From assembly GCA_022828595.1 (NCBI GenBank), contig JAKGHH010000002.1:76108383-76172382 (forward strand): a DNA stretch of 64,000 nucleotides, written 5' to 3'. The notes beneath the pieces were generated by a model. That model was not told where the DNA came from and did not search any database. It was given only the letters and a program-made list of their open reading frames with translations. Positions 20,568-30,976 of the stretch are shown one piece after another. The position numbers were made by a program, and so were the translations under genes. Every line of letters begins with the position of its first letter. Within the stretch, counting starts at the first letter, position 1. This DNA comes from Nelumbo lutea. Lineage: Eukaryota; Streptophyta; Magnoliopsida; Proteales; Nelumbonaceae.

Positions 20568-20955
20568 TCTCTCCCGCCACCGCTTGCTTGCCTCCCGAAT
20601 TCAGAGGGTGAAATGGAATTTACTACGAACGGAGGGCTCTGTTGCAGCGGAAGAGAAAGGAGGGGCCCTCTGGGTCTTCGTTCCTAGGTGGCTCAGTTGG
20701 TATGTTAGCCGACTCTGGGGAAGGCAGGGGTCATTAGTGTGGAGATTAGCTGAACGCGATGGTTGTTCAACGGGCGGAACCGATGACGGATTCTGCACTT
20801 ACAAAACTGTGCTCTTACCGTTTTCACAGCCCTTTTCAGCCGTGCATTAGGAATATATGTGTGATTTCGATCCACGGCCGAAAATGCTGTGAGAATGGTG
20901 TGAGGATTAAATTCGATTTTTATGGAAGCAATAAGAATTTTTTGGAACATTTTTG

Positions 20956-21449
20956 CTTTATTATCTTGAACTATTGAGGTAGTATCAAATTAGTATGGGA
21001 GTTTTCAAATGTGTCATTGCAGTATTTAAACTCTCAAAAAGTGTCAAGTTGATCCTTGTCGTTAATCAACCGTTGGCTATATGTCGAAAATGTCAAAACT
21101 ACTCTTCAAAAGAAGAAATTGTTCATTGTTTTCTATCTTGAGACCGAACGGGTTTAGGTGTTTGATATACTAAACTAATCAAGCTATTGTCTTCTACCTT
21201 TAGATCTGAAACACATTATTATTGTCTAGTTATTTCTTTGCTTTTAATTATTGTTTCCCTCTATCATATTTCATAATCGGTTCAGTGTCTTATTTTGAAG
21301 GGATAGTTTTGATGTTTTCAATAGATAATTGACGGTCGGTTAACGACAAAGACCAAGTTGACACTTTTTGAAAGTTTAGGTATTGTAGTGATACATTTGA
21401 AAGTCCGAGTACTAACTTGACACTAGCCCCAAAGTTCAAGGTAATAAAG
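20956..21449. mobile_element. foldback element 1, long inverted repeats
   Basis: About 100 bp at the left (CTTTATTATCTTGAAC through GTCGTTAATCAACCG) recur in inverted, imperfect form at the right (CTTTATTACCTTGAAC through GTCGTTAACCGACCG). The middle is unique AT-rich DNA without coding capacity. Long arms fit a MULE-type or foldback MITE; a target duplication was not clear. It lies about 390 bp upstream of the SPF27-like ATG. Confidence 0.8.
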
Positions 21450-21754
21450 TGGAATTTTCCACAATTTTTAATACTAATAACAAACTAATGGGACCCACAC
21501 CTTTCATAGTGGGTCCATCAGTTCAATGGAGTAGAATATTACCATTTGTTCCACGGCCCGCTGAATAGCTATTGCATTCAATAGGGGTGTAATCGAGTAG
21601 AACCGAGCTAAACTTTGAATATGCCTAGGCTTGGCTTGACTAAAATACTATTAGATTCGAGTTTGACTTGAACTATATTTTTTTGCTTGAGATCAATTTG
21701 ATTAAATATTCAATGAACTCGAGTTCGCCTTGAAAGCACAAAAATAAATATAGT

Positions 21755-22167
21755 TGTACCCTATACTTTGGGGTAGTGATAGATAGGTACCCTTAACTTT
21801 CAATCGCAACACTTGAGTACCCTAAACTCTTAAAAATACATTAGGTCCTTCTATTAGTTAAACATTACATAATTTCAAAAATACTCTTCTTGTGTATTTT
21901 TTAAATCATTCTAAAGAGTAGAATCATTATTAGAGAATGTCACCAAAAATTTTGAATATGTTATTTTGTTGTCCATGTGAGAACGTCATCATGAGAATGA
22001 TTAATTTCATAAATACATGAGAAGGGTCTTTTTTTGCATTCTATAATGTTTAACAGAATACTAATGAATGAACCTAAGTGTCTATTTTTGAGAGTGTAGG
22101 GTACTCAAGTGTTGCAATTGAAAGTTCAAGGTACCTATCTGTCACAACCCCAAAATACAGGGTACCT
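21755..22167. mobile_element. foldback element 2, long inverted repeats
   Basis: Left arm (GTACCCTATACTTTGGGG through CACTTGAGTACCCTA) and right arm are inverted copies over about 90 bp, e.g. GATAGATAGGTACC against GACAGATAGGTACC. No coding capacity. It has the same design as element 1 but unrelated arm sequences. Confidence 0.82.
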
Positions 22168-22197
22168 ATTGTGTGTGTGTGTATATATATAATATAA
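22168..22197. repeat. GT/AT dinucleotide run
   Basis: A short (GT)n run followed by (AT)n next to the right end of foldback element 2. Confidence 0.8.
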
Positions 22198-22199
22198 AA

Positions 22200-23983
22200 G
22201 TACATTTTTATATTAAATAATATGTGCGTACGTATAAGTATGTATGCATTTGTTAATCGAGCCAAACTTTTTATTGGTCGAGCTCAAACTCGAATAATTA
22301 ATCAAGCTTACCCCAAGATTTGAACTCAATTTGAGCTTGACTAAAATTGAACTTGAATCGAGCCTAATTGAATTCGGGTCGAACTATTCAATTAGAGCTC
22401 AATTCAATTGCAGCCTTAGCGTTAAGCTAATCTGAAGTGTGATGCACATCACCAAATACCAAAAAAAATTAAGGTTTTATATTGAAACCTAGCCTAGGTA
22501 TGGGGCCAAAATTTTAAACCTAGCCCAATATTTCTAGACCTATATATATATACCAATGATTCATCAAGTCCTCAACAATAGTGTAAGAATGCAATTTAGG
22601 GGTAAACATGAATCAAGCTTTATATGAACTTGTGAAAATTTTTATTCAGCTTGGTCAAAATCAAGATTCAAGACATGTTCTCTAATGGGAGATACTCCCA
22701 ATGCACAACTACAAGTGGCTATTGAATAATAGGGAGGCAACCATGTGGAAACCAAGGATCTCTCAGTGCATCAATGTCCCATCCATTACCTATTAACCAA
22801 GTATAGTCTTTTTTAATGTATTCTCTACAACACAACTCAATCATAAAACATTTTCATGAAAATCTTGATGGGGGTATTTTCAAAAAACATGAATCTTATA
22901 TTTCATACTATGGGAAGCAAAGTATCAACACCGTGACTACTAATGTGGTGGTGGTTGGATGAAAAACAAACATTTGTCACCAAACAATGCTCAAGTATAA
23001 AAGTCATCTAGATTTTAAAATAATCTTTTAATATACTTTTTTAAATGTTTTAACTTAATAAATGAACTTAATTTTAAAATCACCCTTTAAAAGCATTAAT
23101 ATTATACAACATAACTAAAATATTCTTATTTAACTTATGATTGTGATGAATGTCGATATATTCATTTCGTCCAAATGACTAAAGCTTTCTGCTCATCTAT
23201 TTAACAGTAGGCAAATGAAAAAAAAAAAAAACTTATGAATTCGAACGTGAGTCAACTTGTGGACACATGTTTACTCATAAATCATTCACATATTATCATC
23301 CATGCAAAAATTATCATATATATTAAAAGAAATATGGCCACATCAGATGGTCTCTCCTTTTTCCCTACCCTAACCCTTCAATTCTAGAGGGTCTCCATTA
23401 TTTCCTTTCTAAGACTTTCTTTTCTACCTAACTCAGCATGTCACTCTCTCTCTTTTTCGCCTAAGTAATTAGAAACAAAACCATCCCTGATTGTAAATCG
23501 TGATGTAATGGGAAAGCAGGACCAATCATGCTTTTTTATCTTAATTTCTCTCTATCATTGGAAACTAACCCCATTGCCAATCTTCAAAACAAATTTGGAT
23601 GATAAAGATCATTTTATCCCTACAAGTGAATTTGCTCTGTTTCTTCACATTGTCCCTTACTCCCCATTGTCCCTCTCTGTTTATTCTCATTGTCCTTCTC
23701 TGGAAATTAGGGCCAGGCGCTCTCTCTATTCCTCATTGTTCTTCCATACTTTTGTTTCTTCCCATCATCACTCAATTTTCTAGATAACAAATCAATAACA
23801 TAACAGATAACCACAAAGTAGGAGAAAAACAGGTAACTTACATTCACTCTTTGTATCCCTCTTCCCTCATGTTTTTTCTCTTCTTCATGTTTCCTTACGT
23901 TACCTCACCATTTTGGATGAAAACAAAGGTAGAGCAGGTCACCACGAAGCAGGGGCGGAATAGTTCACTCACGTTGTAACACT
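22200..23983. other. intergenic AT-rich stretch
   Basis: No gene recognised. TCATATATATTAAAAG at 23314, preceded by A, resembles a Helitron 5' terminus; see the finding on Helitron-like ends. Pyrimidine-rich tracts occur near 23350-23460 and 23640-23780. Confidence 0.4.
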
Positions 23984-24956
23984 TTGGTCTCCTCCACTAT
24001 TAAAATAAACCATTGTTTTAGGGATTCAATCAAGAAGTTCAAATACATATCCTTTAATTACTTGCCTAGAGAAGGTAATCAATTTTCAGATGCTTTAACC
24101 ACCAATGGGTTAGCAACACACTTACCTCCTAATCTGGCAATAGAACCAATCAATCTAAATCGGGATAGTGAACTTGCCTACATGAATAGCATGCTTGAAA
24201 TCACTACATAAGATGGGGAGTTGAATGGTAAACCGTGGTTGTATGACATCAAAAATTTCTTGTAACATCAAACGTTCCCTGAGGGAGTGAACCTTAAGGT
24301 AAGAAGAGCTATAACTAGGTTAGTAGGGCAGTTTACCATATTGGTAGGACTACCCTGGTTGAGATGTTTAGATGAAGAAAAAGTGCAAAGGAAGATGAAG
24401 GAAGTGCACGTCGACATATGTGGTCCCCACATTAATGGGCCTTTTTTGGATGATGATGGATGAGGAGTGTTGTTGACATATTCAAAAGTGCCATCCTTAT
24501 CAAGTATTTGATCAAAGGATAAATGCACCTCCCTCAAAGCTATATAGATTCACTACACCTTAGCCTTTTTGAATATAGGGAATTGACATGATTGGTGGTC
24601 CATTGCAACCTACGACAAATGGGCACAAGTTCATCTTGGTTGCCATTGATTATTTCATTAAGAGGGTAAAAGCAATGTGCATAACACACTTAACAATGGC
24701 CAAAATAGTCCAATTCATCAAGAACAACATAATTGCGAGATATGAAGTACCTTGTGAGATAATCTCAAATAATGGAAAATTTTTCACTAGAAAGGAAGTT
24801 ACAATTGTTTGCAATCAATTCAAGATTAAGTAATTGCATTCATTCCCTTATCGATCAAGGATGAATGGAGTAGTAGAGGCTGCAAATAAGAACATCGAAA
24901 AAAATTTGAAGGAAATGTCTCTTACCTACAAGTCTTGGTAGGACATGCTACCGTAT
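23984..24956 (+). pseudogene. gypsy C RNase H end and integrase core, left half
   Basis: RNase H-associated segment, then HQTFPEGVNLKVRRAITRL and LLRCLDEEKVQ-like sequence, then the zinc-finger region decays. The integrase core reads GIDMIGGPLQPTTNGHKF with the first catalytic Asp (after a TAG where Trp is expected), VAIDYF and AKIVQFIKNNIIARYEVPCE. The second catalytic motif is ISNNGKFF, Asn where Asp is normal. The Glu region is MNGVVEAANKNIEK. The frame ends DMLPY at the CACTA insertion. Confidence 0.85.
24954..24956. repeat. CACTA TSD, left copy (TAT)
   Basis: TAT precedes CACTACAAG and is repeated at 40402-40404 after the right end. Three bases is the CACTA superfamily duplication. Confidence 0.85.
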
Positions 24957-25260
24957 CACTACAAGTAAAATGACTTTTAGCAGCAGCCAAAAACTGTCGC
25001 TAAAAGTACTCAAAATTGTCAGTAAAGCTTTTACTCGCAGTCGGCAAACTTCCACTAAAATGGTTGTCGCAAAAAAGTTCTACCGGTAGTTTTAACGACT
25101 GCCGGTAAAACTCAAAAACTACTGCTAGAAACAAAACTTTTAGCAGCAGTCGCGACTGCCACTAAAGGGATGTCCTGACTGTCGCTAAAGAAAACTATCA
25201 CCTTGAAATCAATCTTTAGTGACAGTCTCTGGCAGTAGTTTTTTGAAATTTTCATGCCGC
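24957..25260. repeat. CACTA left subterminal repeats
   Basis: A dense series of short related motifs on both strands, such as AGCAGCAGCC, ACTGTCGCTAAAAG, GACTGCCGGTAAAACT and GACTGCCACTAAAG. In CACTA elements such repeats bind the DNA-binding transposase subunit; that role is inferred here. Confidence 0.85.
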
Positions 25261-28200
25261 TTTTTTGGTGGATTTATTATTTATTCTGGTACCTTGTGTG
25301 TCTCATGAATTACATACATATATGCCAAGTGAAGCTTCATAAGCACAATATTGAAATACACGAAGTAAGCGAATGCATGGAACTGTACCATTGGGATTCT
25401 AAAGAATGAAACTAAAGGTATCCTTGCATTTTATCTTATGAAACATGAATCAATTCGGTTTTTCTTTATAGATGCAATTGACATTTATTCCATAGTAGGC
25501 AAGATGCACTCCAACAAACACTTGACGTTTCGCATTGAATCTTGCTGATCATTTCTCCCTACTTACTTGTATTACATGTATCAAAGATGAACTCCAAGAC
25601 AAAAATACCAAGGATAATAAGTTTGATTTCTATTTAGAATTAAATAATAGTTATGGCTAATAGAATCATTTTTGTACAAGCAAGTGTTGTATTATGGATG
25701 TTACACTTCTGATTTTGCGCCAGCCCAGAATCTTGTAGAACCAGAAAGTGCTTGTTAACTGCAATCCCAAAGCCATTGCTTGAAAATCAAAACAATAGGC
25801 ACATTCAATTAAAAAAACAAACAAATGTTATTAATGTCACTAGCAGCACCTAGGTTGCCTCTACTGTTACCTAAAATAAAACCATCCTTGCAAATGTGAA
25901 GATGACTGCAAAACAGATTTGTTAAAAACCAACATTAATGAAATCAAAACAGGCGGGCACATTAATTGATATTGCTTCTCTGGTGCAACTAATAGGCTAG
26001 CCAAAAAGGCAATTCTACATTTGATCCTTGTTCAACTTGAATCATACAAAAAACATAAGAAATTAGAATAAATCAATAATATTCCCTTTCTCACTAGTTA
26101 ATGACTTAGAACCTACACAATTTGTTTCTGAGCTAGAGTTGAGTCCAACTCCATTAGCCATTACTTGAAAAGAAATTGAAATGAGCTAATACCATATGCA
26201 AAGAACAAGTGGATGTTAGAAATGAGAATTTGGCATTTTTGCAATAATGTCAGGATGAGAAGATACAAGCATCAACCTCATCCTCCATAGTAATGACATC
26301 AATGTCATAATAGCATGCCATCTTTAAATAGATGGGGAATTTTACACTCAATTTGCATGTATCTGCAATGGGGGAATGTTTTATTAATTATATATAAAAG
26401 GTTGATGTATACAACAGTGTTATCCCAAGTGTCCCAACATAAGGCTTTGCCCTTGCTTGCTCAACTCACAAATACTATTTACAAGTCCCTAATATAATTG
26501 GTCCCCCTATTGACTCCTTGTCATTATTAGCAGGTCTTGGAACCCAACTATAAGTTGTTCTCTAACCTATAGCCAGCTGTTCAATCTCTGTCATTATGTG
26601 TCTATAATTCTTTCTAAGATTCCATGCTACTATTCTTTTTTAACCAACCCACACTAGTATGAGAATCAGTTCCACCACTAGTTCTCCAAGCTCTAGAAAT
26701 CTAGCCAATTATGAATTCTTTATACTTGGAGGTTTCTTGGTTTTGAAACTTTGTTGTCATGAATATGGAAAGAAAGATGATTCATTTGTAGGTATGTACA
26801 GGACAACATAAGTTCAATGCCTGTATGCCAAACTTTTATGAGGCAATTATATGTCCTTCAGTTTATACCATATTGATTCAACCAATTGTGAATGCCATGT
26901 GTGACAAAGGAGTAGTAACCTGTCCTTTTGGTAGAGTTCTCCATTCCTTCAAGTGAAACCTCAACTTGCTCTTGGTTTCTCTAAATCTGCTATGCTTTTT
27001 GAAATATAAAGCAATTATATATATGGGGTAGCCCTATAACTTAGCTTAAACTAAAATCCAGAAAATATTCCCCAACTACATAAATACAAGTGACATAAGT
27101 GAAAGGTAGATAAATAAATACTTGTATAGGAATAATTGAATAAGTAAATGAAAGGCATTAGTTGATTGGCTCATGCGATTTAGCTTCACCCCATCAATCC
27201 TGTTTTGAAGCTTTAATTTAGTCTTAACATCATCACAACATTACAAAATTAGGCCTATTATTGTCTATTTTTCATCTTGGAGGGCCTTGATATAAACTTT
27301 GATAACCGGTAATTAGTCCTACCAATTCATAACCTGGGGTTTTCCTAGCTCGTGCACATGCCAATACAAAAATTCCCCAATTCTTTTAAAATCTGTCCCA
27401 AGATTATTTTTTAAAATCTAATCAACTGTTCTTTTATCGTTAGCCAAGTGAAATGCATACAAGGGTGAAAATGGGACACCAATTCTATATGCTCTACCAA
27501 CAAAAAGAAGAAAACAAAGAGAAAAATGTCAATCATAGAGCCTCAAGGTACCCTATTTATAAGGGTGCCAATTATATGAAAATACAAAACTACTTTTCTG
27601 TTGGAAAGGTATATCTGAGTACAAATTATTCCTACCCATGTCCACTCCAACAAGCTTATTTGCCATTGAGTTAGTGGACCTCAAAATCAACATTCAGTTT
27701 GGATGTCAAAGATATGGCCTCTTTTAAAGGATGATTGAGCCTTTCTAGTCCCAAAGGTACATATTTCAATCAACCAGTTACAATTTAGAAATAAAAAAGG
27801 CTATTACCCAATGTCACTCCCAGCTTTGGGGTCTTGAGAGAACTTGACTGGATACTGACCTAACCTTTGGCATTCTTTTGCATAAAGTGGTCACTCTCAG
27901 ACTTGAACCCGGATATTCACACTTGTCAGCCTCAAATTTTACCTTTACACCAAGCAATGGCACCTCAGGTCACTCTTAGATCGATACCAGATCATCCATA
28001 ATCATCCATAGTCATCATTTGACTTATATGGAGGTAACTGAGTTGAGGGAATTTTTAGAATTGGTCCATCACAGTTGAAATTGTTCTAAGAAGGCTAGTA
28101 GGCATATTAAACTCATGGATCTCTAAAAAAGGATTTCATGGAATTACTCTTGAATAGTTTTATACCTTGTCAGGGTTGTGCTTATTATTATACAGCCTAG

Positions 28201-29430
28201 CTCCAAATGTATTGAACCTAGTTATACAAGAGAATACATTACTTTAGTTTCTTTTTAACTACAATACAATTACATTACTATTTCAAAAAGAAAAAAAATG
28301 CATATAGAACAAGATATGCATTCTCCAGTTGAACATAATAAAAATAAATAATGATCTTTGGTTTATTTGACATTTTGGATTATAGTGTCATTCCTTGGGA
28401 TGATTTTCATTTAGTTTGAGTCTTATGCAAAATGTAAGCCTTAGATTTTCTTTTCTTCTGCATTGCTAAATAACACTCTAATCTGAATACAGCGTTAATT
28501 GACAGTGAATATCCGTTTATAAATTGTGTAGATTAGTTGTTGTAAGGTTTCACGGTCATCATTGATGTGACCATATATTTAGGGGATAAGGGACAAGAAT
28601 CAAAGATCCTTCATACCATGCCCAAGCTAGAAATAGATTTCTATTATGTATATACATAAAACAGGGCATGCATAGATATGTACTTGTGTATTTGTTATTC
28701 ATAATGTTCTTGGATTTTGGAAATTCATTTCTAGAGTTTATCATAATCATGAATATAGTTGACTCCAAAACAATATTTAATATAATGATTAATCTTTATC
28801 AGTTTGAATGGTGTATTGCTAATTAATGCAACTTGGAAAGGTCTATCCACTAAATTTTCAAGAACATAAAATTGATGAAATGGTAGACAAAGCCATGGCA
28901 TCTACATTCAATTCAAAGAAAAGGAATACCCAACTCCAAGATAATTACAGAAATCTTCTTAAAAATTAAAAGAAATTAGTGATAGGGAAATCAAAAAGAG
29001 CTTAGGTGTCAAATGCCTTCAGGGTATGCTAGAGGAGTCTTCATACTATAACTTTTGTTTACTCATTCAGTGGTTCTGATGAAGAAAGTGATTGAGAGGT
29101 AATTCTTCAAATACCTTCTATTGTGGATTTAACTAGGGATTCTAAATAAGATTATTTCATTGTTTACCCAATGCGTCTCCCTAAAAGGATTTCTTATAGC
29201 CTTAGCATTAATAGGCAAAAGATATTAACATGGACCCATGGATAGTGATTTTATGTTTCAACACAACCAATAACTTTTATACTTGGATAGGCAACACTCC
29301 AGATGCCTTAACATTTATTTTTTCTTTGTTACCAAGAAAAAATGGATATTAGTGAAATTTTAGATAGGATTGTGGCGACAATTCGTTGGTATTTCAAAGG
29401 ATTTTTAAAGATATGTGAAAATGATAAATA
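25261..29430. other. CACTA interior, left
   Basis: About 4.2 kb of AT-rich sequence without a recognisable transposase or intact gene. A weak minus-strand peptide near 25690-25800 is discussed under rejected items. Confidence 0.5.
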
Positions 29431-29435
29431 GTTAT
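29431..29435. repeat. Tat-D TSD, left copy (GTTAT)
   Basis: GTTAT precedes the left LTR and recurs at 39317-39321 after the right LTR. Confidence 0.9.
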
Positions 29436-30320
29436 TGATGAAGTGCGATCCGGCCAGTCTTAGCTATCAACGACCTTGCTTCTGAACTGAATAGCAGGGA
29501 ACCTGAAACGGGGGAGATGAGGAAGCTTCGGGGGGAACCCGGTGTAACAGCTCCGAAGCTTAAGTTAGGATTCTTCAAAAGCAAGATAAAACCAGATAGC
29601 GCAAAGTTTGCATAGCTCGTTTGTTGGGGGCAGGGAGCTCTTATAAACACTTCATGCACTCGCTCCGAGGCCCTTGTCAGGTCGGGTACGATTACCCTTG
29701 CGCTTGTCAATTCGGCCGTCGTCCTTTCTACTGAGACAGAACCGTCACTGCCTAACCGTCTAACTGGAGATGGCGGCGTCAGTGGCGGTGGCAGGTGGCC
29801 ATTTAGAGTGATGCTGCCAAACGTCAGATCCCAAGTCAGTCAGGCGTGGCGCCCTCGGGCACGGACTTCCCCTAGTGTCAGGCATGGTACGACTTGTTTG
29901 GCTTTGGTGCCCAGAAGGTGATGCAAAGTGCTGAGCGAGGCGGTCTTGAGCTCGGAGGTATCTATAGGGCAGGTCAGTTTCGGCGAGGTGTATCCCGAAC
30001 TGTTACAAGGTGGGTCAGTTCGGCGAAGTGTATCCCGAGCTGTTACAAGGTGGGTCAGTTCGGCGAAGTGTATCCTGAGCTGTTACAAAGTGGGTCAGTT
30101 CGGCAAAGTGTATCCCGAGCTGTTACAGGTGGGTCAGTTCGGCGAAGTGTATCCCGAGCTGTTACAGGTGGGTCAGTTCGGCAAAGTGTATCCCGAGCCA
30201 TTACAAGGGTCAGTTCGGTGAAGTGTGTCCCCTTGTTCCCGCCTAGGCTTGGCCCCTTTTGCCGAGCTGTTGTTTCTGCCACGTCACATGAGAGAGGTCG
30301 GGCCAAATCTTCCTTCATCA
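29436..30320 (-). repeat. Tat-D 3' LTR (complete)
   Basis: The 885-bp LTR has TGATGAAG...CTTCATCA ends. In element sense, U3 contains the 40-bp tandem repeats (30232-29973), followed by a TATA-like TTTATAAG near 29640, leaving about 200 bp for R and U5. Confidence 0.92.
29973..30232 (-). repeat. 40-bp tandem repeats in the Tat-D 3' LTR U3
   Basis: Six full units and one partial unit of 36-41 bp, each with GTCAGTTCGGCGAAGTGTAT and CCCGAGCTGTTACA. Repeats at this U3 position commonly act as enhancer-type promoter elements; that is inferred here. Confidence 0.92.
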
Positions 30321-30335
30321 ATTGCCCCCCACTCC
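30321..30335 (-). other. Tat-D polypurine tract
   Basis: Element-sense GGAGTGGGGGGCAAT abuts the 3' LTR. The same GGGGGGCAAT lies before the LTRs of Tat-E at 59304 and 60372. Confidence 0.88.
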
Positions 30336-30792
30336 TTGCGTCGGGGGTCTTGCCATGGTGCGGGGAGTTTTCGCAAGGTAGCTGGTGGATTTGTCCCGTC
30401 CTTCGAACCTTCACTGTTCGAGACGCTTTTTCTAGGGTTCTTTCGGTTTTCGAGAAGGCTGGAAACGTGCTTACTCAAGAACGCTGGTGGTTGTGACCGC
30501 GCGTTTTAAATTTCAAACCAATTCGCGCCGCTGGGACGTGACAGCGGGTCATTTCAAAAAGGCACGCCACTGCTGTACGTGTGCGATCGACTGTCAAGGA
30601 GACGTGCGGCGCATCAGTTTCGAAAAGACGCGTGTCGAAGCGACGTCGGTTTCAAAAAGATGCGCTGACGTTTCGCTTTTTTCGGAAAGACGTGCGCCAA
30701 TCACGTCTCGACCTTAAGGGTTGTGCGGTCAGTAAGAACGTGGGCCGTCGGATCGTCTTTGGTCTGCACGGTCGATTCTTGGTTACTGTAGC

Positions 30793-30800
30793 TATAAATA
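30793..30800 (+). promoter_or_regulatory. TATA box of the Tat-D antisense gene
   Basis: CTATAAATAGTGGGGGACCC lies about 180 bp upstream of the plus-strand ATG at 30977. The corresponding place in Tat-E has CTATAAATTAGAGGGACCC, so both the box and its flank are conserved. Confidence 0.75.
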
Positions 30801-30976
30801 GTGGGGGACCCCGGTTGTTGTCACTTCTGCGGTTTGTCTACTGAGTTCGCATCCAACCTTTCAGCTCGCGTCCAACTCTTTTCCAGCTCGCGTCAAGGCT
30901 AGTTATACAGTTCACGGTTCTTTGGTTTTACTTCAAACTTTCCGGTGAGTACTTTCTTGAATTCGTCTTTTCCCCA

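Noticed and set aside
20690..20770. tRNA-like GGTGGCTCAGTTGGTA (A-box-like), possible tRNA gene or SINE head
   Set aside because: A match to the D-arm consensus only; no B box (GGTTCGANTCC) at the right distance, no cloverleaf, and no A-tail or TSD.
25690..25800. Minus-strand peptide with LTSTFWFYKILGW resembling part of a TLC-domain protein, a possible gene fragment captured by CACTA
   Set aside because: About 30 residues with stops around; similarity judged by eye and too short to support. BLASTX would settle it.
29973..30232. Regular 40-bp repeats considered as a CRISPR array
   Set aside because: The units are contiguous with no spacers, lie in an LTR of a plant retrotransposon, and there are no cas genes.
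30055..30414. Minus-strand open frame spanning the Tat-D LTR/PPT
   Set aside because: It crosses the LTR boundary and polypurine tract and is repeat-driven.
29894..30496. Long plus-strand open frames across the Tat-D LTRs (also 38590-39480)
   Set aside because: They are produced by the 40-bp repeat, whose length and lack of stops keep frames open; translated repeats such as SSAKCIPSCYKVGQ have no domain, and the frames cross the LTR/internal border.
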